Assembly (NCBI GenBank): GCA_964578535.1 | Contig: CAZODI010000011.1 | Coordinates: 1 to 64,000, forward strand | DNA length: 64,000 bases | Reading direction: 5' to 3' | Source: PHBD01 sp964578535 | GTDB lineage: Bacteria; Desulfobacterota; Syntrophia; Syntrophales; PHBD01 | Shown: piece by piece, positions 19,138-27,593 of the stretch | Numbering within the stretch: position 1 is the first letter of the stretch | How the letters are laid out: every line of letters starts with the position of its first letter | Program-made: the position numbers and the translations under genes | The notes under the pieces: model-generated | Told to the model about the DNA's origin: nothing | The model's database searches: none | The model's input: only the letters and a program-made list of their open reading frames with translations

Positions 19138-20838
19138 ATCCGGAAAATTCACGGCAACCTCACGGGACTGAAACCGGACCAGATCCGGCGGATCGAGCAG
19201 CTCTACCGCCGCCGGATCCCACCGGACCGCGTCGTCACCCAGGATGTCGCCCGGCAGCTCACGGAGCCGTCCCGCGAACTGAACCGCCAGATCGGGATCC
19301 TCGTGAACCGCCGGGGAGACGTGGAGGAAGTGATCGTCGGTTCCCACCGGGACATCCTGATCCCGAGCCTGGACCGCTTCCGCTTCGCCGCCAGCCGCCT
19401 GCGGGGGCTGCGCCTCATCCACACCCACCTGAACGGCGAGAGCCTCACGGAAGACGACCTGACGGACCTGGCCCTCCTCCGCCTGGACCTGGTCTGTGCC
19501 GTCCTGGCGGGATCCGACGGGCTCCCGGGCATTGTCCACACAGCCCACCTGGTCCCGGAAAACCCCGAGGGTTCCTACTGGTCCTTCCTGAAGCCCGTCC
19601 GCCCTCCGGACCTCGTCCTGAACTTCGCCTCCTTCATCTCCGACCTGGAGGGAGCCATCGCAAAGCGCCAGACCTCCCGGCAGGTAGATGCCGCCGACCG
19701 GGCCATCCTGGTGCGGGTGGAGACGAATCCCATGGCGGACACGGAGACGGCCCTCGTGGAATTGCGCGAGCTCTGCCGGACTTCCGGTGTGGAGGTCTTC
19801 GACGCCGTCGTCCAGCAGCGGCCCCAGCCGGACCCCCGCTACCTCCTGGGAAAGGGAAAACTGGCGGACGTCGTCATCCGGGCACTCCAAATGGGCGCCA
19901 ACTGCCTTCTCTTCGACCACGAGCTGTCCCCTGCCCAGGCCCGTTCGATAGCCGATTTCACGGAGCTCAGGGTCATCGACCGGACCCAGGTCATTCTGGA
20001 CATCTTCGCACAGCGGGCCCACAGCCGGGAGGGCAAGATCCAGGTGGAGCTGGCCCAGCTCAAGTACCGGCTCCCGCGCCTGGCCCAGCGGAACACTGCA
20101 TTTTCGCGCCTCGCCGGGGGAATCGGCGGCCGGGGTCCCGGCGAGCAGAAGCTGGAGATCGACCGGCGCCGCGTCCGCGACCGAATCCACCGCCTCGAAC
20201 GAGAGATGAAGGAGATCGAGAAGGCCCGGGACCAGAGAAGAACGAGGCGCCGGCGGGAGGGCCTTCCGGTCATTTCCATCGTGGGTTACACGAATGCGGG
20301 AAAATCAACGCTCCTGAACGCCCTCACGAAGAGCGACGTCCTCGCCGAGGACCGCCTCTTCGCCACCCTCGACCCGAAGAGCTCCCGCCTCCGCTTTCCG
20401 CGGGACACCGAGGCCATCATTACGGACACCGTCGGCTTCATCCGGAACCTGCCCCGGGAATTGATGGCGGCCTTCCGGGCCACCCTGGACGAGTTGCAGG
20501 AGGCGGACCTGCTCCTGCATGTCATCGACGTGAGCAACCCGGGCTTCGAGGAGCAGATCGAGGCGGTTGACAACATCCTTCGGGAACTTGACATCGCCGG
20601 GAAGCCGCTGTTGAAAGTCCTGAACAAGGCGGACCGCATCGACGACCCGGCCCTGCTCGATACCCTGTCCCGAAGGCACGAAGCACCGGCCGTCTCGGCC
20701 CTTCATCCTGAGACCCTTCCCGCCCTCCTGATCCGTCTCGAATCCGTCATCGGCAGCCGTCGGGAGCACAATCCAATTCCGGCAGACTCGCAGCCGGAGC
20801 CGGAAGGCCCTTCCTTTTCCGGGGAAAACCCGCTATAA
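19138..20838 (+). CDS. hflX: ribosome-associated GTPase HflX
   Basis: GTPase that binds the 50S subunit and splits or rescues stalled ribosomes. The G domain has GYTNAGKSTLLN (P-loop), DTVGFI (G3) and NKAD (G4), after the long HflX N-domain with the RYLLGKGK-like segment and a basic coiled coil. Homology starts at about IRKIHGNLTGLKPDQ, but no ATG, GTG or TTG lies near it: the only upstream in-frame candidate is the GTG at 19021, which would overlap fmdB by 109 bp. The ATC at 19138 preceded by AGGTG is the nearest position that fits. A rare start or a sequence error are the alternatives. About 566 residues from there; family members range from about 420 to 560 or more. Confidence 0.88.
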   Translation: MRKIHGNLTGLKPDQIRRIEQLYRRRIPPDRVVTQDVARQLTEPSRELNRQIGILVNRRGDVEEVIVGSHRDILIPSLDRFRFAASRLRGLRLIHTHLNGESLTEDDLTDLALLRLDLVCAVLAGSDGLPGIVHTAHLVPENPEGSYWSFLKPVRPPDLVLNFASFISDLEGAIAKRQTSRQVDAADRAILVRVETNPMADTETALVELRELCRTSGVEVFDAVVQQRPQPDPRYLLGKGKLADVVIRALQMGANCLLFDHELSPAQARSIADFTELRVIDRTQVILDIFAQRAHSREGKIQVELAQLKYRLPRLAQRNTAFSRLAGGIGGRGPGEQKLEIDRRRVRDRIHRLEREMKEIEKARDQRRTRRRREGLPVISIVGYTNAGKSTLLNALTKSDVLAEDRLFATLDPKSSRLRFPRDTEAIITDTVGFIRNLPRELMAAFRATLDELQEADLLLHVIDVSNPGFEEQIEAVDNILRELDIAGKPLLKVLNKADRIDDPALLDTLSRRHEAPAVSALHPETLPALLIRLESVIGSRREHNPIPADSQPEPEGPSFSGENPL

Positions 20839-20872
20839 GAAAAGCCGAAACCCTACAAGCAAGGTTGTCGTT

Positions 20873-21607
20873 ATGATCCCATCCAGGTGGATTCGGTTTT
20901 TCCTTATCCTGTTATACGCTGCGGCCTTGACGGGGTGGTCCCCCCCGGCAGCAGACGGCGCACCCCGCCAATCCGGGAAAATCCGCCTGGCGGTCCTGTA
21001 TTTCGACAATGAATGCATTGCCGATCGGGAAAAACTTGACGCCTTTCAGAAAGGAATCGCGGAAACGCTCATCGCCGACCTGGGCCGTCTGGACCGCCTG
21101 CAGGTTGTGGAAAGGGAACGGCTGGACGCCCTGCTGTCGGAGATGAAACTCCAGGAGTCTGGCCTGACGGACCCGGCCTCGGCGGTCCGGCTCGGCAGGA
21201 TCCTCGGCGTCCAGGCCCTCCTGATGGGCAGTTACACGGCCATCGGAGACATGATCCGCATCGACGCCCGGATCGTGGAGGTGGATACCGGCCTCGTCCT
21301 GAAGGCCGAAGAAGTCACTGGACGGACAGACGATTTCTTCCAGTTGGAGACCTCTCTCGTGGAGAAGATCGCCGCCGGTCTGGACGCGCCGCTGACGACG
21401 GAGGAACGGAGCCTCCTGACGCAAGCGGGCGGACGATCCTTTGCCGCTTTCCTGGAATACTCCCGGGGGCTCGACGAAATGGACCGCCGCAACTGGCGGG
21501 AGGCGGAAGAGGCCTTCGCGGAAGCGCTCCGGATCGACCCGGGTTTCGATCCGGCGGTGCAGAAAAAAAGGGAACTGCAGCGGAAAAGAGGAGCGAAGCG
21601 GCCTTGA
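20873..21607 (+). CDS. exported CsgG/FlgO-like protein with C-terminal repeat
   Basis: A 244-residue protein with a Sec signal peptide (cleavage near ADG-A, no lipobox). Residues about 35-175 form a CsgG/FlgO-like domain: IRLAVLYFDN, VVERERLDALLSEMKL, LGVQALLMGSY and RIDARIVEVDTG. The C-terminus (about 190-235) looks like one TPR-type helical repeat (RNWREAEEAFAEALRIDP). CsgG itself is an outer-membrane lipoprotein pore; this one lacks the lipid anchor, so a periplasmic part is likelier. First of three related genes in a row; the TTG of the next overlaps its stop. Confidence 0.75.
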   Translation: MIPSRWIRFFLILLYAAALTGWSPPAADGAPRQSGKIRLAVLYFDNECIADREKLDAFQKGIAETLIADLGRLDRLQVVERERLDALLSEMKLQESGLTDPASAVRLGRILGVQALLMGSYTAIGDMIRIDARIVEVDTGLVLKAEEVTGRTDDFFQLETSLVEKIAAGLDAPLTTEERSLLTQAGGRSFAAFLEYSRGLDEMDRRNWREAEEAFAEALRIDPGFDPAVQKKRELQRKRGAKRP

Positions 21608-22131
21608 ATGGAATTCGAAGGTCTACCTGCCTGGCGTGCATCCTGGCGGTAGTTCTCCTTACAGGAGCTTTTGCATGCCATGCCGCGGGAGATACCGTCC
21701 TTCAGCAAAAAGGCGGCTGGCTGATCGCTGTCTTTCCCCTGGAGGACCTGTCGGCCTCGGAGGAGACAAGGGGCCTCGGGGAAACAATCGCCGCCGCCCT
21801 GACGGATGGATTCGCCCGCTCCGGAAAGGTCCGGGTCGCGGAACGGTCGCGGTTGCAGAAGATCCTGGAGGAACTGAATTCCGGTGCATCGGGGCAGCCG
21901 GACGAACAGGCCGCCGTCCGGGCGAGCCGGCTCCTGGGAGCGAACGCCCTGGTCCTCGGATCCTTTCACAAATACGGGGATTCGGTAAGAATCAGCATCA
22001 GGGTTGTCAAAACCGAAACAGCAGAGACTCTCTCTACAGGAAAGAGTACCGGGAAATTCACCCGGCTGCGAGAACTCGAGGAGAAGCTGACCGCGGATGT
22101 TCTGCTGCAGCTTTCGTCCCAGATTCCATAG
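21604..22131 (+). CDS. second CsgG/FlgO-like exported protein
   Basis: A 175-residue protein with signal peptide (hydrophobic 8-24, cleavage near CHA-A). It carries the same core as its neighbours: WLIAVFPLEDL, VAERSRLQKILEEL, LLGANALVLGSF and RISIRVVKTETAET. It lacks the TPR-like tail. The start is a TTG whose last two bases are the first two of the previous stop (TTGA), with AGGAG about 12 bp upstream, so translational coupling is likely. It is followed 9 bp later by the lipoprotein paralogue. Confidence 0.7.
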   Translation: MNGIRRSTCLACILAVVLLTGAFACHAAGDTVLQQKGGWLIAVFPLEDLSASEETRGLGETIAAALTDGFARSGKVRVAERSRLQKILEELNSGASGQPDEQAAVRASRLLGANALVLGSFHKYGDSVRISIRVVKTETAETLSTGKSTGKFTRLRELEEKLTADVLLQLSSQIP

Positions 22132-22140
22132 GAGGTCATC

Positions 22141-23604
22141 ATGGACAAGTCTGCACTCTCGAATCGGAGCATGATCCTGCTGCTCCTGGCCGCGGTTTTC
22201 CTTCTGGCGGGCTGCGGCTCCGTTGCTCTCCAGGTTAAGGCCAACTCGGCGCTCCAGAACAAACGTTACGACGAGGCGCTGGCGGCCTACCAGGAAATCC
22301 TGAAGTCGGATCCGAACAACGTGGAGGCCCTCAAGGGAATCGGCGAGACGTACCTGAGAATGAAGAAAGGCCCCGAGGCCGTCTCCGCCCTGGAGAAAGC
22401 CTACAAAGCCGACCCGGACCGGCGGACCATCATCAACCTCGGCCTGGCCTACGCGGAGACAGGGAATTACGGGAAGGCCATCGATACCTGGGACGTCCTC
22501 CTGGCTCGAGAACCCGACGGTAACCTAACCAACCTGGTGAAAAAGCAAAAATTGCTGGCGACTTACAAGGACGCATCCCAACAGGCGAAGAACGCCCTTG
22601 CCCAGGAGAGGGCACTGATATCGAGCGGACTCGTCGCGGAGCGGGAGGCAATATCCTCCCCGGCGCAGCAGGAAACCGTCCGGGAGGCACCGCCCCCCAG
22701 ATCCTCCAAAAAGACCACACGAAGCCGGACCAGCCGCAAACAGCGGACTGCTGCGACGGAAAAGCCCCGTGGGGGAGTGAAAGCAGCCGCTCCATCGCCA
22801 AAGCCCGGCTCCACAGCAGCGGCCAAGCCCAAGGCGGCAGCCATAACGAAGGAGAAGCTGGACAAGGCCTTCCCGGTAAATGACAACATCATTGCCGTGT
22901 CCCCCTTCGGGGAAAAGGGAAACACGGAAAAGACGAAACACCTTCGGAAGGCCCTGGCGGCGATGATCATCACCGACCTGAGCAAGGCCAAGGGGATCCA
23001 GGTTGTGGAGAGGGTTCGGCTGCAGAAGTTGCTGGACGAGATGAAGCTCGGCCAGTCGGGGATCGTGGATCCGGCCACCTCGCCCCGGATCGGACGGCTC
23101 CTGGGGGCCGGAAAGATCGTCTCGGGCGGCATGCTCGCCGCCGGTGCCGACGACTTGCACATCCTCCGGATCCTGACCAGCGTCTCCACGGGGAAAGACC
23201 TGGGAGATCAGGACGCCCGCGGGAAGACGGAAGAGTTCTTCAAGCTTCAGAAGGCCATCGTCTTCGGCATCCTGAAAGACCTGGGGATCACGCTGACGCC
23301 TGCCGACGAGCAGATTATCAACCGGTATGCAACACGCTCCTATCAGGGACTGCTGCTTTACGGTGAAGGGCTCGACTGGCAGGACCTGGGGGAATGGGAT
23401 AAGGCGATCGACGCCTTCACCCGCTGCGTGAACGTCGATCCGACCGGCCCCTGCGGGTCGGCCCTCGCGGGCTCGCCGTCGTCCGGAGAAGCAGCCTCCG
23501 GCATGGAAGCGGTTGTCGCATCCATCACGGTGGCGGCCGAGGCCGACGTGGCGGCGGCCCAGGCTTCCGGCGCGGGGGGAGGCGGTGGCGGTGGAGGCCA
23601 CTGA
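22141..23604 (+). CDS. lipoprotein with TPR and CsgG/FlgO-like domains
   Basis: A 487-residue lipoprotein: lipobox LLAGC near residue 25, TPR repeats at about 35-130, a basic Ala/Pro/Lys-rich linker at 175-245, then the CsgG-like core (IIAVSPFGEK, VVERVRLQKLLDEMKLGQSG, LLGAGKIVSGG) and a final TPR-like helix pair with a Cys-containing segment (VNVDPTGPCG). The tail is nearly pure Ala, Ser and Gly, ending in eight consecutive glycines. The lipid anchor, TPRs and basic linker suggest a scaffold that holds the two smaller paralogues at the outer membrane. A double terminator follows. Confidence 0.78.
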   Translation: MDKSALSNRSMILLLLAAVFLLAGCGSVALQVKANSALQNKRYDEALAAYQEILKSDPNNVEALKGIGETYLRMKKGPEAVSALEKAYKADPDRRTIINLGLAYAETGNYGKAIDTWDVLLAREPDGNLTNLVKKQKLLATYKDASQQAKNALAQERALISSGLVAEREAISSPAQQETVREAPPPRSSKKTTRSRTSRKQRTAATEKPRGGVKAAAPSPKPGSTAAAKPKAAAITKEKLDKAFPVNDNIIAVSPFGEKGNTEKTKHLRKALAAMIITDLSKAKGIQVVERVRLQKLLDEMKLGQSGIVDPATSPRIGRLLGAGKIVSGGMLAAGADDLHILRILTSVSTGKDLGDQDARGKTEEFFKLQKAIVFGILKDLGITLTPADEQIINRYATRSYQGLLLYGEGLDWQDLGEWDKAIDAFTRCVNVDPTGPCGSALAGSPSSGEAASGMEAVVASITVAAEADVAAAQASGAGGGGGGGGH

Positions 23605-23636
23605 GGCCTGCAAGTTACCGTATAGACAAAATCACA

Positions 23637-23706
23637 ACGGGAGCAGATTTGAAATCTGCTCCCGTTCGGGTCCTTGGGGGCGGATTTGAAATCCGCCCCC
23701 TTTTTC
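23637..23706 (+). terminator. two tandem terminator hairpins
   Basis: A 15-bp stem AACGGGAGCAGATTT/AAATCTGCTCCCGTT (23637-23667) is followed 8 bp on by GGGGGCGGATTT/AAATCCGCCCCC (23676-23700) and TTTTTC. The second is a good rho-independent terminator for the CsgG-like operon; both can also act on the convergent SDR gene. Confidence 0.9.
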
Positions 23707-23707
23707 T

Positions 23708-24499
23708 TTACATGACCCCCTTGTACCAGCCCCCGTCGATCTGGATGGCGGCACCGGTAATGTAGCCGGCGGATTCGGAGGCCAGGAAGGCCACCAGGGC
23801 CGCGAACTCCTCCGGCGTTCCCAGCCGCTTCATGGGGATGTCCGCCTCCCACTTAGCGACGACCGCCTCGGGTGTGGTGCCGGTCTTTTCGGCGACGGTC
23901 CGGGAGAGGCTCCGGACGCGCTCCGTCAGCGTGTAGCCCGGACAGACGCTATTGACCGTGACGTTGAAGGGTGCCAGCTCGTTGGACAGGGACTTGGCCA
24001 GGCCAATGACGCCGGAGCGGATCGTGTTGGACAAAATCAGGCCGTCGATGGGCTGCTTCACGGAGATGGAGGTCATGTTGATGATGCGGCCCCACCGCTT
24101 CTCCTTCATGACGGGGACGGCCTCCCGGGTCATGATGATGGTGGACAGCAGGTTCAGGTGGAAGCCCTTCTCCCACATCCCGTCGTCGATTTCCAGGAAG
24201 GGCACCGACGGCGGCCCGCCGGCGTTGTTCACGAGGATGTCCAGCGTACCGTAACGTTCGACGGTCTTGCTGACAAAGGCCTTTGCCTGCGCGGGATCGG
24301 AAACATCCGCCGCCACGGCCAGGACTTCGGCCCCCGTTTCCCTGCGGATTTCATCCGCCGCCGCCGGCAGGGCGGGGTCGTCCAGGGCGCCGATGGCCAG
24401 GCGGACGCCTTCCCGCCCCAGTGCCTTCGCCACCGCCAGCCCCAGGCCCATGCTTCCTCCGGCCACCGCGGCCACCCGGTTCTTCAATCCTAAATCCAT
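23708..24499 (-). CDS. SDR-family protein lacking the catalytic YxxxK
   Basis: A 263-residue short-chain dehydrogenase-like protein. The cofactor loop is GGSMGLG instead of TGxxxGxG, LVNNAGG is intact, and the strand before the active site reads NMTSIS. Where YxxxK should be the sequence is SNTIR, so the catalytic Tyr and Lys are Ser and Arg. This matches an atypical beta-ketoacyl-reductase-like SDR subgroup that lacks the usual tetrad. The C-terminal IDGGW signature is present. The start at 24499 gives MDLGLKNRVA. It is followed, upstream, by rmlB on the same strand. Substrate unknown. Confidence 0.8.
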   Translation of the reverse strand: MDLGLKNRVAAVAGGSMGLGLAVAKALGREGVRLAIGALDDPALPAAADEIRRETGAEVLAVAADVSDPAQAKAFVSKTVERYGTLDILVNNAGGPPSVPFLEIDDGMWEKGFHLNLLSTIIMTREAVPVMKEKRWGRIINMTSISVKQPIDGLILSNTIRSGVIGLAKSLSNELAPFNVTVNSVCPGYTLTERVRSLSRTVAEKTGTTPEAVVAKWEADIPMKRLGTPEEFAALVAFLASESAGYITGAAIQIDGGWYKGVM

Positions 24500-24518
24500 G
24501 GCTGTCTCCTTTCCGCCG

Positions 24519-25340
24519 TCAGGCTTCTTTCCCGTAATGCTCCTCGATCCAGGAACGGTATGCGCCGGTCCGGATCCCCTCGATCCACGGCCGGTTCGCC
24601 AGGTACCAGGCCACCGTCTTCCGCAGGCCCTCCGCAAAGGACTGGCGGGGACGCCATCCCAGTTCCCGGGCCAGCTTGGAAAAGTCGATGGCGTAGCGGC
24701 GGTCGTGGCCCGGACGGTCCGCGACGTAGGTGATGAGCCGCTCCCGGGACTCCCCGTTTTCCGCCGGCGCCAGTTCGTCGAGAAGGGCGCAGATCAGGTG
24801 GACGATGGCGATGTTCTCCATCTCCGCGTTGCCTCCGATGTTGTACGTCTCCCCCCGCTTTCCTTCCCGCATGATCAGCCAGATGGCTTCGCAGTGGTCC
24901 TCCACGTAGAGCCAGTCCCGGACGTTCCGGCCGTCGCCGTAAACCGGGAGGGGCTTCCCTTCCAGGCCGTTGAGGACCATCAGGGGGATCAGCTTCTCCG
25001 GAAACTGGTAGGGACCGTAGTTGTTGGAGCAGTTGGAGATGGTCGCGGGAAGGCCGAANNNNNNNNNNNNNNNNNNNNNNNNNNNNNNNNNNNNNNNNNN
25101 NNNNNNNNNNNNNNNNNNNNNNNNNNNNNNNNNNNNNNNNNNNNNNNNNNNNNNNNNNTCGAAGACATAGCGTCCCGGGTATCGCTCCGCGACTTCCGCC
25201 AGGTTGTCCGGGTTGCCCGCGTAGGTCAGCTTGTCGAGGTTGACGATGCGGCCGGTAAAATCCTTCCGTTCCAGGAGAAACCGGATGAAGTTGCTCCCGA
25301 TGAATCCGCATCCTCCCGTCACGAGGAGATTTTCGAACAT
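24519..25340 (-). CDS. rmlB: dTDP-glucose 4,6-dehydratase, interrupted by an assembly gap
   Basis: Second step of dTDP-L-rhamnose and related sugars: dTDP-glucose to dTDP-4-keto-6-deoxyglucose. The N-terminus has GGCGFIGSNFI and NLDKLTYAGN; after the gap come NCSNNYGPYQFPEKLIP, RDWLYVEDHCEA and VADRPGHDRRYAID, all diagnostic for RmlB. The 100-N gap (25059-25158) removes the TDE and YxxxK active-site region. Compared with E. coli RmlB some 115-130 residues should lie there, about 350-390 bp, so the reading frame through the Ns is accidental. The other rhamnose genes are not in the window. Confidence 0.9.
   Translation of the reverse strand: MFENLLVTGGCGFIGSNFIRFLLERKDFTGRIVNLDKLTYAGNPDNLAEVAERYPGRYVFXXXXXXXXXXXXXXXXXXXXXXXXXXXXXXXXXXFGLPATISNCSNNYGPYQFPEKLIPLMVLNGLEGKPLPVYGDGRNVRDWLYVEDHCEAIWLIMREGKRGETYNIGGNAEMENIAIVHLICALLDELAPAENGESRERLITYVADRPGHDRRYAIDFSKLARELGWRPRQSFAEGLRKTVAWYLANRPWIEGIRTGAYRSWIEEHYGKEA
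25059..25158. other. assembly gap (100 N) inside rmlB
   Basis: Exactly 100 N, a conventional placeholder. By alignment with RmlB proteins recalled from memory the true gap is several hundred bp. Confidence 0.95.
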
Positions 25341-25386
25341 GATCGATGGTCCTTTCCGATTGCCGCAGGAACCGGCGAGCGGTGGA

Positions 25387-26307
25387 TCAGCGCAGGAAGC
25401 CCTGGATGATCCGGTTGACGGCCTCTTCGTAGCTCAGCCCCAGGCTCATGAGCTTCATGAGCTGGTCGTTGGCGATTTTCCCGATGGACGCCTCGTGGGT
25501 CAGCTCCGCCTCGGGGTGAAAGGCCTTGAGGGAGGGGATCGTCTCGTTCCGGCCGTTGCCGATGAGGATGGCGTCGCACTCGATATGGCCGAAGCACCGG
25601 GCCCGGGCCTCCAGGGTGGCGAAAAAGTCCTGCACCGAGTCGTCTTTGATGACGGACCGGGACACCAGGTTGGCCCTGCTGTCGTCTCCCTCCAGGACCA
25701 GGGAATTCCGTGAGACGGCCCGCTGGCTCCCCTCGGTCATGACCCGCTCGGTCACCAGGAGCACACTGCCGGGTCCCAGGACGGCCTCGTTGACGCGGTT
25801 CGCCTCGTCGACGCCGCCGATCTGGGTCAGTTCCATCTCCGCCTGGGCACCCTCGGCGAGGACAACCCGGGTGGAGGGGTTCAGGGACCGCTTTCCCCGG
25901 CCTGGGCCGGTGGCGTAATGCTTCTCCACATAACGGACTTTGGCCTTCCGCCCCACCTGGAACTCGTGGAGCCCCTCGTGGCCCTCCGGGTCGGGACCGC
26001 CGCAGTGGATCCCGCAGCCGGCGATGATCGTCACGTCGGACTTCTCCCCGATGATGAAGCGGTTGTAGACCACGTCGTTCAAGCCGGCCTGGCTCAGGAT
26101 CACGGGGATATGAACCGATTCGTTCACCGTTCCGGGCCGGATGGTGACGACGATGCCCCGGTTGTCCTCGAGACTCTCGATCTGGATGTTGGCGGACACC
26201 TCCCGGGCCAGGAGACGCCCGTTTTTCCGGATGTTGTAGGCGCCCTTCGGAAGTCCCTCCAGGTCCGCCACCGTCTTCAGCAGGTCTTTATCGAAAGCAT
26301 CCAACAT
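25387..26307 (-). CDS. SufB/SufD-family FeS assembly scaffold (minimal SUF)
   Basis: Scaffold part of iron-sulfur cluster assembly, partner of the SufC ATPase. The 306-residue protein is the beta-helix core of SufBD (residues about 90-300: VVLAEGAQAEME, RANLVSRSVIKDDS, DAILIGNGRNETIPSL, ELTHEASIGKI and SYEEAVNRIIQGFL). It lacks the long N-terminal region of E. coli SufB (495 residues) and is therefore of the short type seen in archaea and anaerobes (SmsB). It overlaps sufC by 20 bp and there is no second SufB/D, SufS or SufE nearby. Cysteines of the conserved scaffold are present in AGCGIHCGG. Confidence 0.85.
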   Translation of the reverse strand: MLDAFDKDLLKTVADLEGLPKGAYNIRKNGRLLAREVSANIQIESLEDNRGIVVTIRPGTVNESVHIPVILSQAGLNDVVYNRFIIGEKSDVTIIAGCGIHCGGPDPEGHEGLHEFQVGRKAKVRYVEKHYATGPGRGKRSLNPSTRVVLAEGAQAEMELTQIGGVDEANRVNEAVLGPGSVLLVTERVMTEGSQRAVSRNSLVLEGDDSRANLVSRSVIKDDSVQDFFATLEARARCFGHIECDAILIGNGRNETIPSLKAFHPEAELTHEASIGKIANDQLMKLMSLGLSYEEAVNRIIQGFLR

Positions 26308-27052
26308 CGTCGATTCTCACGCATGCCTTGTAGTTGCAGATACTCATGTCGCTCAGAAGGGGAAGGGCCCCCTTCAGGTCGCCCTCGTAGACAAAGCGGC
26401 CGCCGTTGATGATGAGAACCACGTCGGCGACCTCCAGGAAGGCCCGGTTGTGGCTCACCACCAAGGTCGTCGTCCCGTGCTCCGCCTGCTCCCGCTTGAG
26501 CAGGTTCACCATGGGCCCGATGGTCCACAGGTCGATTCCCGTGTCCGGCTCGTCGTAGATGGCAACCTTCGGGTTCCGGGCGATCGTCGTGGCCAGTTCG
26601 ATCTTTTTGATCTCGCCGCCGGAGAGCTTGGAATCCACAGGCTTGTCCAGGAACGACAGGGAGCAGATGCCCACACGGCGGAGCAGGGCCAGAAGCTGGA
26701 TTTCCTCATCCGTGCCGGAAGCGATGGACAGGAGATCCCGGAAGGTGATTCCCTTGAACCGGGCGGGCTGCTGGAAGCTGTAGGCGATCCCGGCTTTCGC
26801 CCGCTCCGTAATGGAGTACCCGGTGATATTCTCGCCCTGGAACAGGATGGAGCCTTCCGTCACGGGATTGATTCCCATGATGAGCTTCGCCAACGTCGTT
26901 TTCCCGCTCCCGTTGGGCCCCGTGATGGCGTAGAACTTGCCCCGCTCGAAGGTGTAATCGATCCCGTCGATGATGCGGCGGATGCCGCCGTTCCCCCCGT
27001 TTCCGTCGGGGCCGTCCTCCACGGAAAAGACAATGTTTTTCAGATCCAGCAT
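26288..27052 (-). CDS. sufC: FeS assembly ATPase SufC (minimal SUF)
   Basis: ABC-type ATPase that energizes FeS assembly on SufB/D; soluble, no membrane partner. The ATG at 27052 follows GAGGGA. The 254-residue protein has the Walker A GPNGSGKTT (about residue 42-50), SufC-type Q-loop SFQQPARFKGITF, signature LSGGEIKKIELA and Walker B VAIYDEPDTGID. These SufC-like variants separate it from transport ABC proteins. It overlaps the scaffold gene by 20 bp, so the pair is coupled. Confidence 0.92.
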   Translation of the reverse strand: MLDLKNIVFSVEDGPDGNGGNGGIRRIIDGIDYTFERGKFYAITGPNGSGKTTLAKLIMGINPVTEGSILFQGENITGYSITERAKAGIAYSFQQPARFKGITFRDLLSIASGTDEEIQLLALLRRVGICSLSFLDKPVDSKLSGGEIKKIELATTIARNPKVAIYDEPDTGIDLWTIGPMVNLLKREQAEHGTTTLVVSHNRAFLEVADVVLIINGGRFVYEGDLKGALPLLSDMSICNYKACVRIDDVGCFR

Positions 27053-27134
27053 GGCACTTCCCTCATTTTGGCATTTCGAATCCCGCCGACCGGGCCGGAC
27101 ATCGGTGTGCCTATGATGGAATTCATCCACCCTG

Positions 27135-27593
27135 TCAACGGGAAATTTCCCCATCCAGGATTTCCATGTCCTCCCGGACCGGCACTCCCTTGAGGAGGCT
27201 GTCGCTGACAGGGCAGCGGGCCTTGACAAGCTCCAGGAAGGCCTCGACTTCCTCCCTGGGAGAAGACGAGCGAACGGTCATCGTCATGCGAATTTCCTGG
27301 TATCCCGGACGCACCCCTTCCTTTCCCCGGATGAATCCGTCCGGGTCCAGGGTTCCCTCCACAGAGACGCGGAATTCCTGAAGGTCGATCCTGGAAGGAC
27401 GGGCCAGGAACCGCGCCGTGATGCACAGGCAGGAACCGAGAGCGCACAGGAGCATTTCCACAGGATTCATGCCCGCATCGGTCCCCCTCATCGTTTTCGG
27501 TTCGTCCGCGGTCATGGCGAATCCCCGCGCGGTGTTCGCCACCGCCATCCCCTCCCCCAGGACCGATTCGGCCCGGAACGTGTGCAATGCCAT
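27135..27593 (-). CDS. OsmC-family peroxiredoxin-like protein
   Basis: A 152-residue OsmC/Ohr-family protein. The start at 27593 gives MALHTFRAE and follows a GGAG-like site; the longer frame is out of family. The first catalytic Cys is in LGSCLCITARF and the second in ARCPVSDSL, the usual pair for thiol-dependent reduction of organic peroxides. The G-x-MNPVEMLLCALG helix is also typical. OsmC homologues in anaerobes may act on other thiol substrates, so the exact role is left open. It lies upstream of sufC on the same strand (about 80 bp), suggesting a link to oxidative stress. Confidence 0.88.
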   Translation of the reverse strand: MALHTFRAESVLGEGMAVANTARGFAMTADEPKTMRGTDAGMNPVEMLLCALGSCLCITARFLARPSRIDLQEFRVSVEGTLDPDGFIRGKEGVRPGYQEIRMTMTVRSSSPREEVEAFLELVKARCPVSDSLLKGVPVREDMEILDGEISR

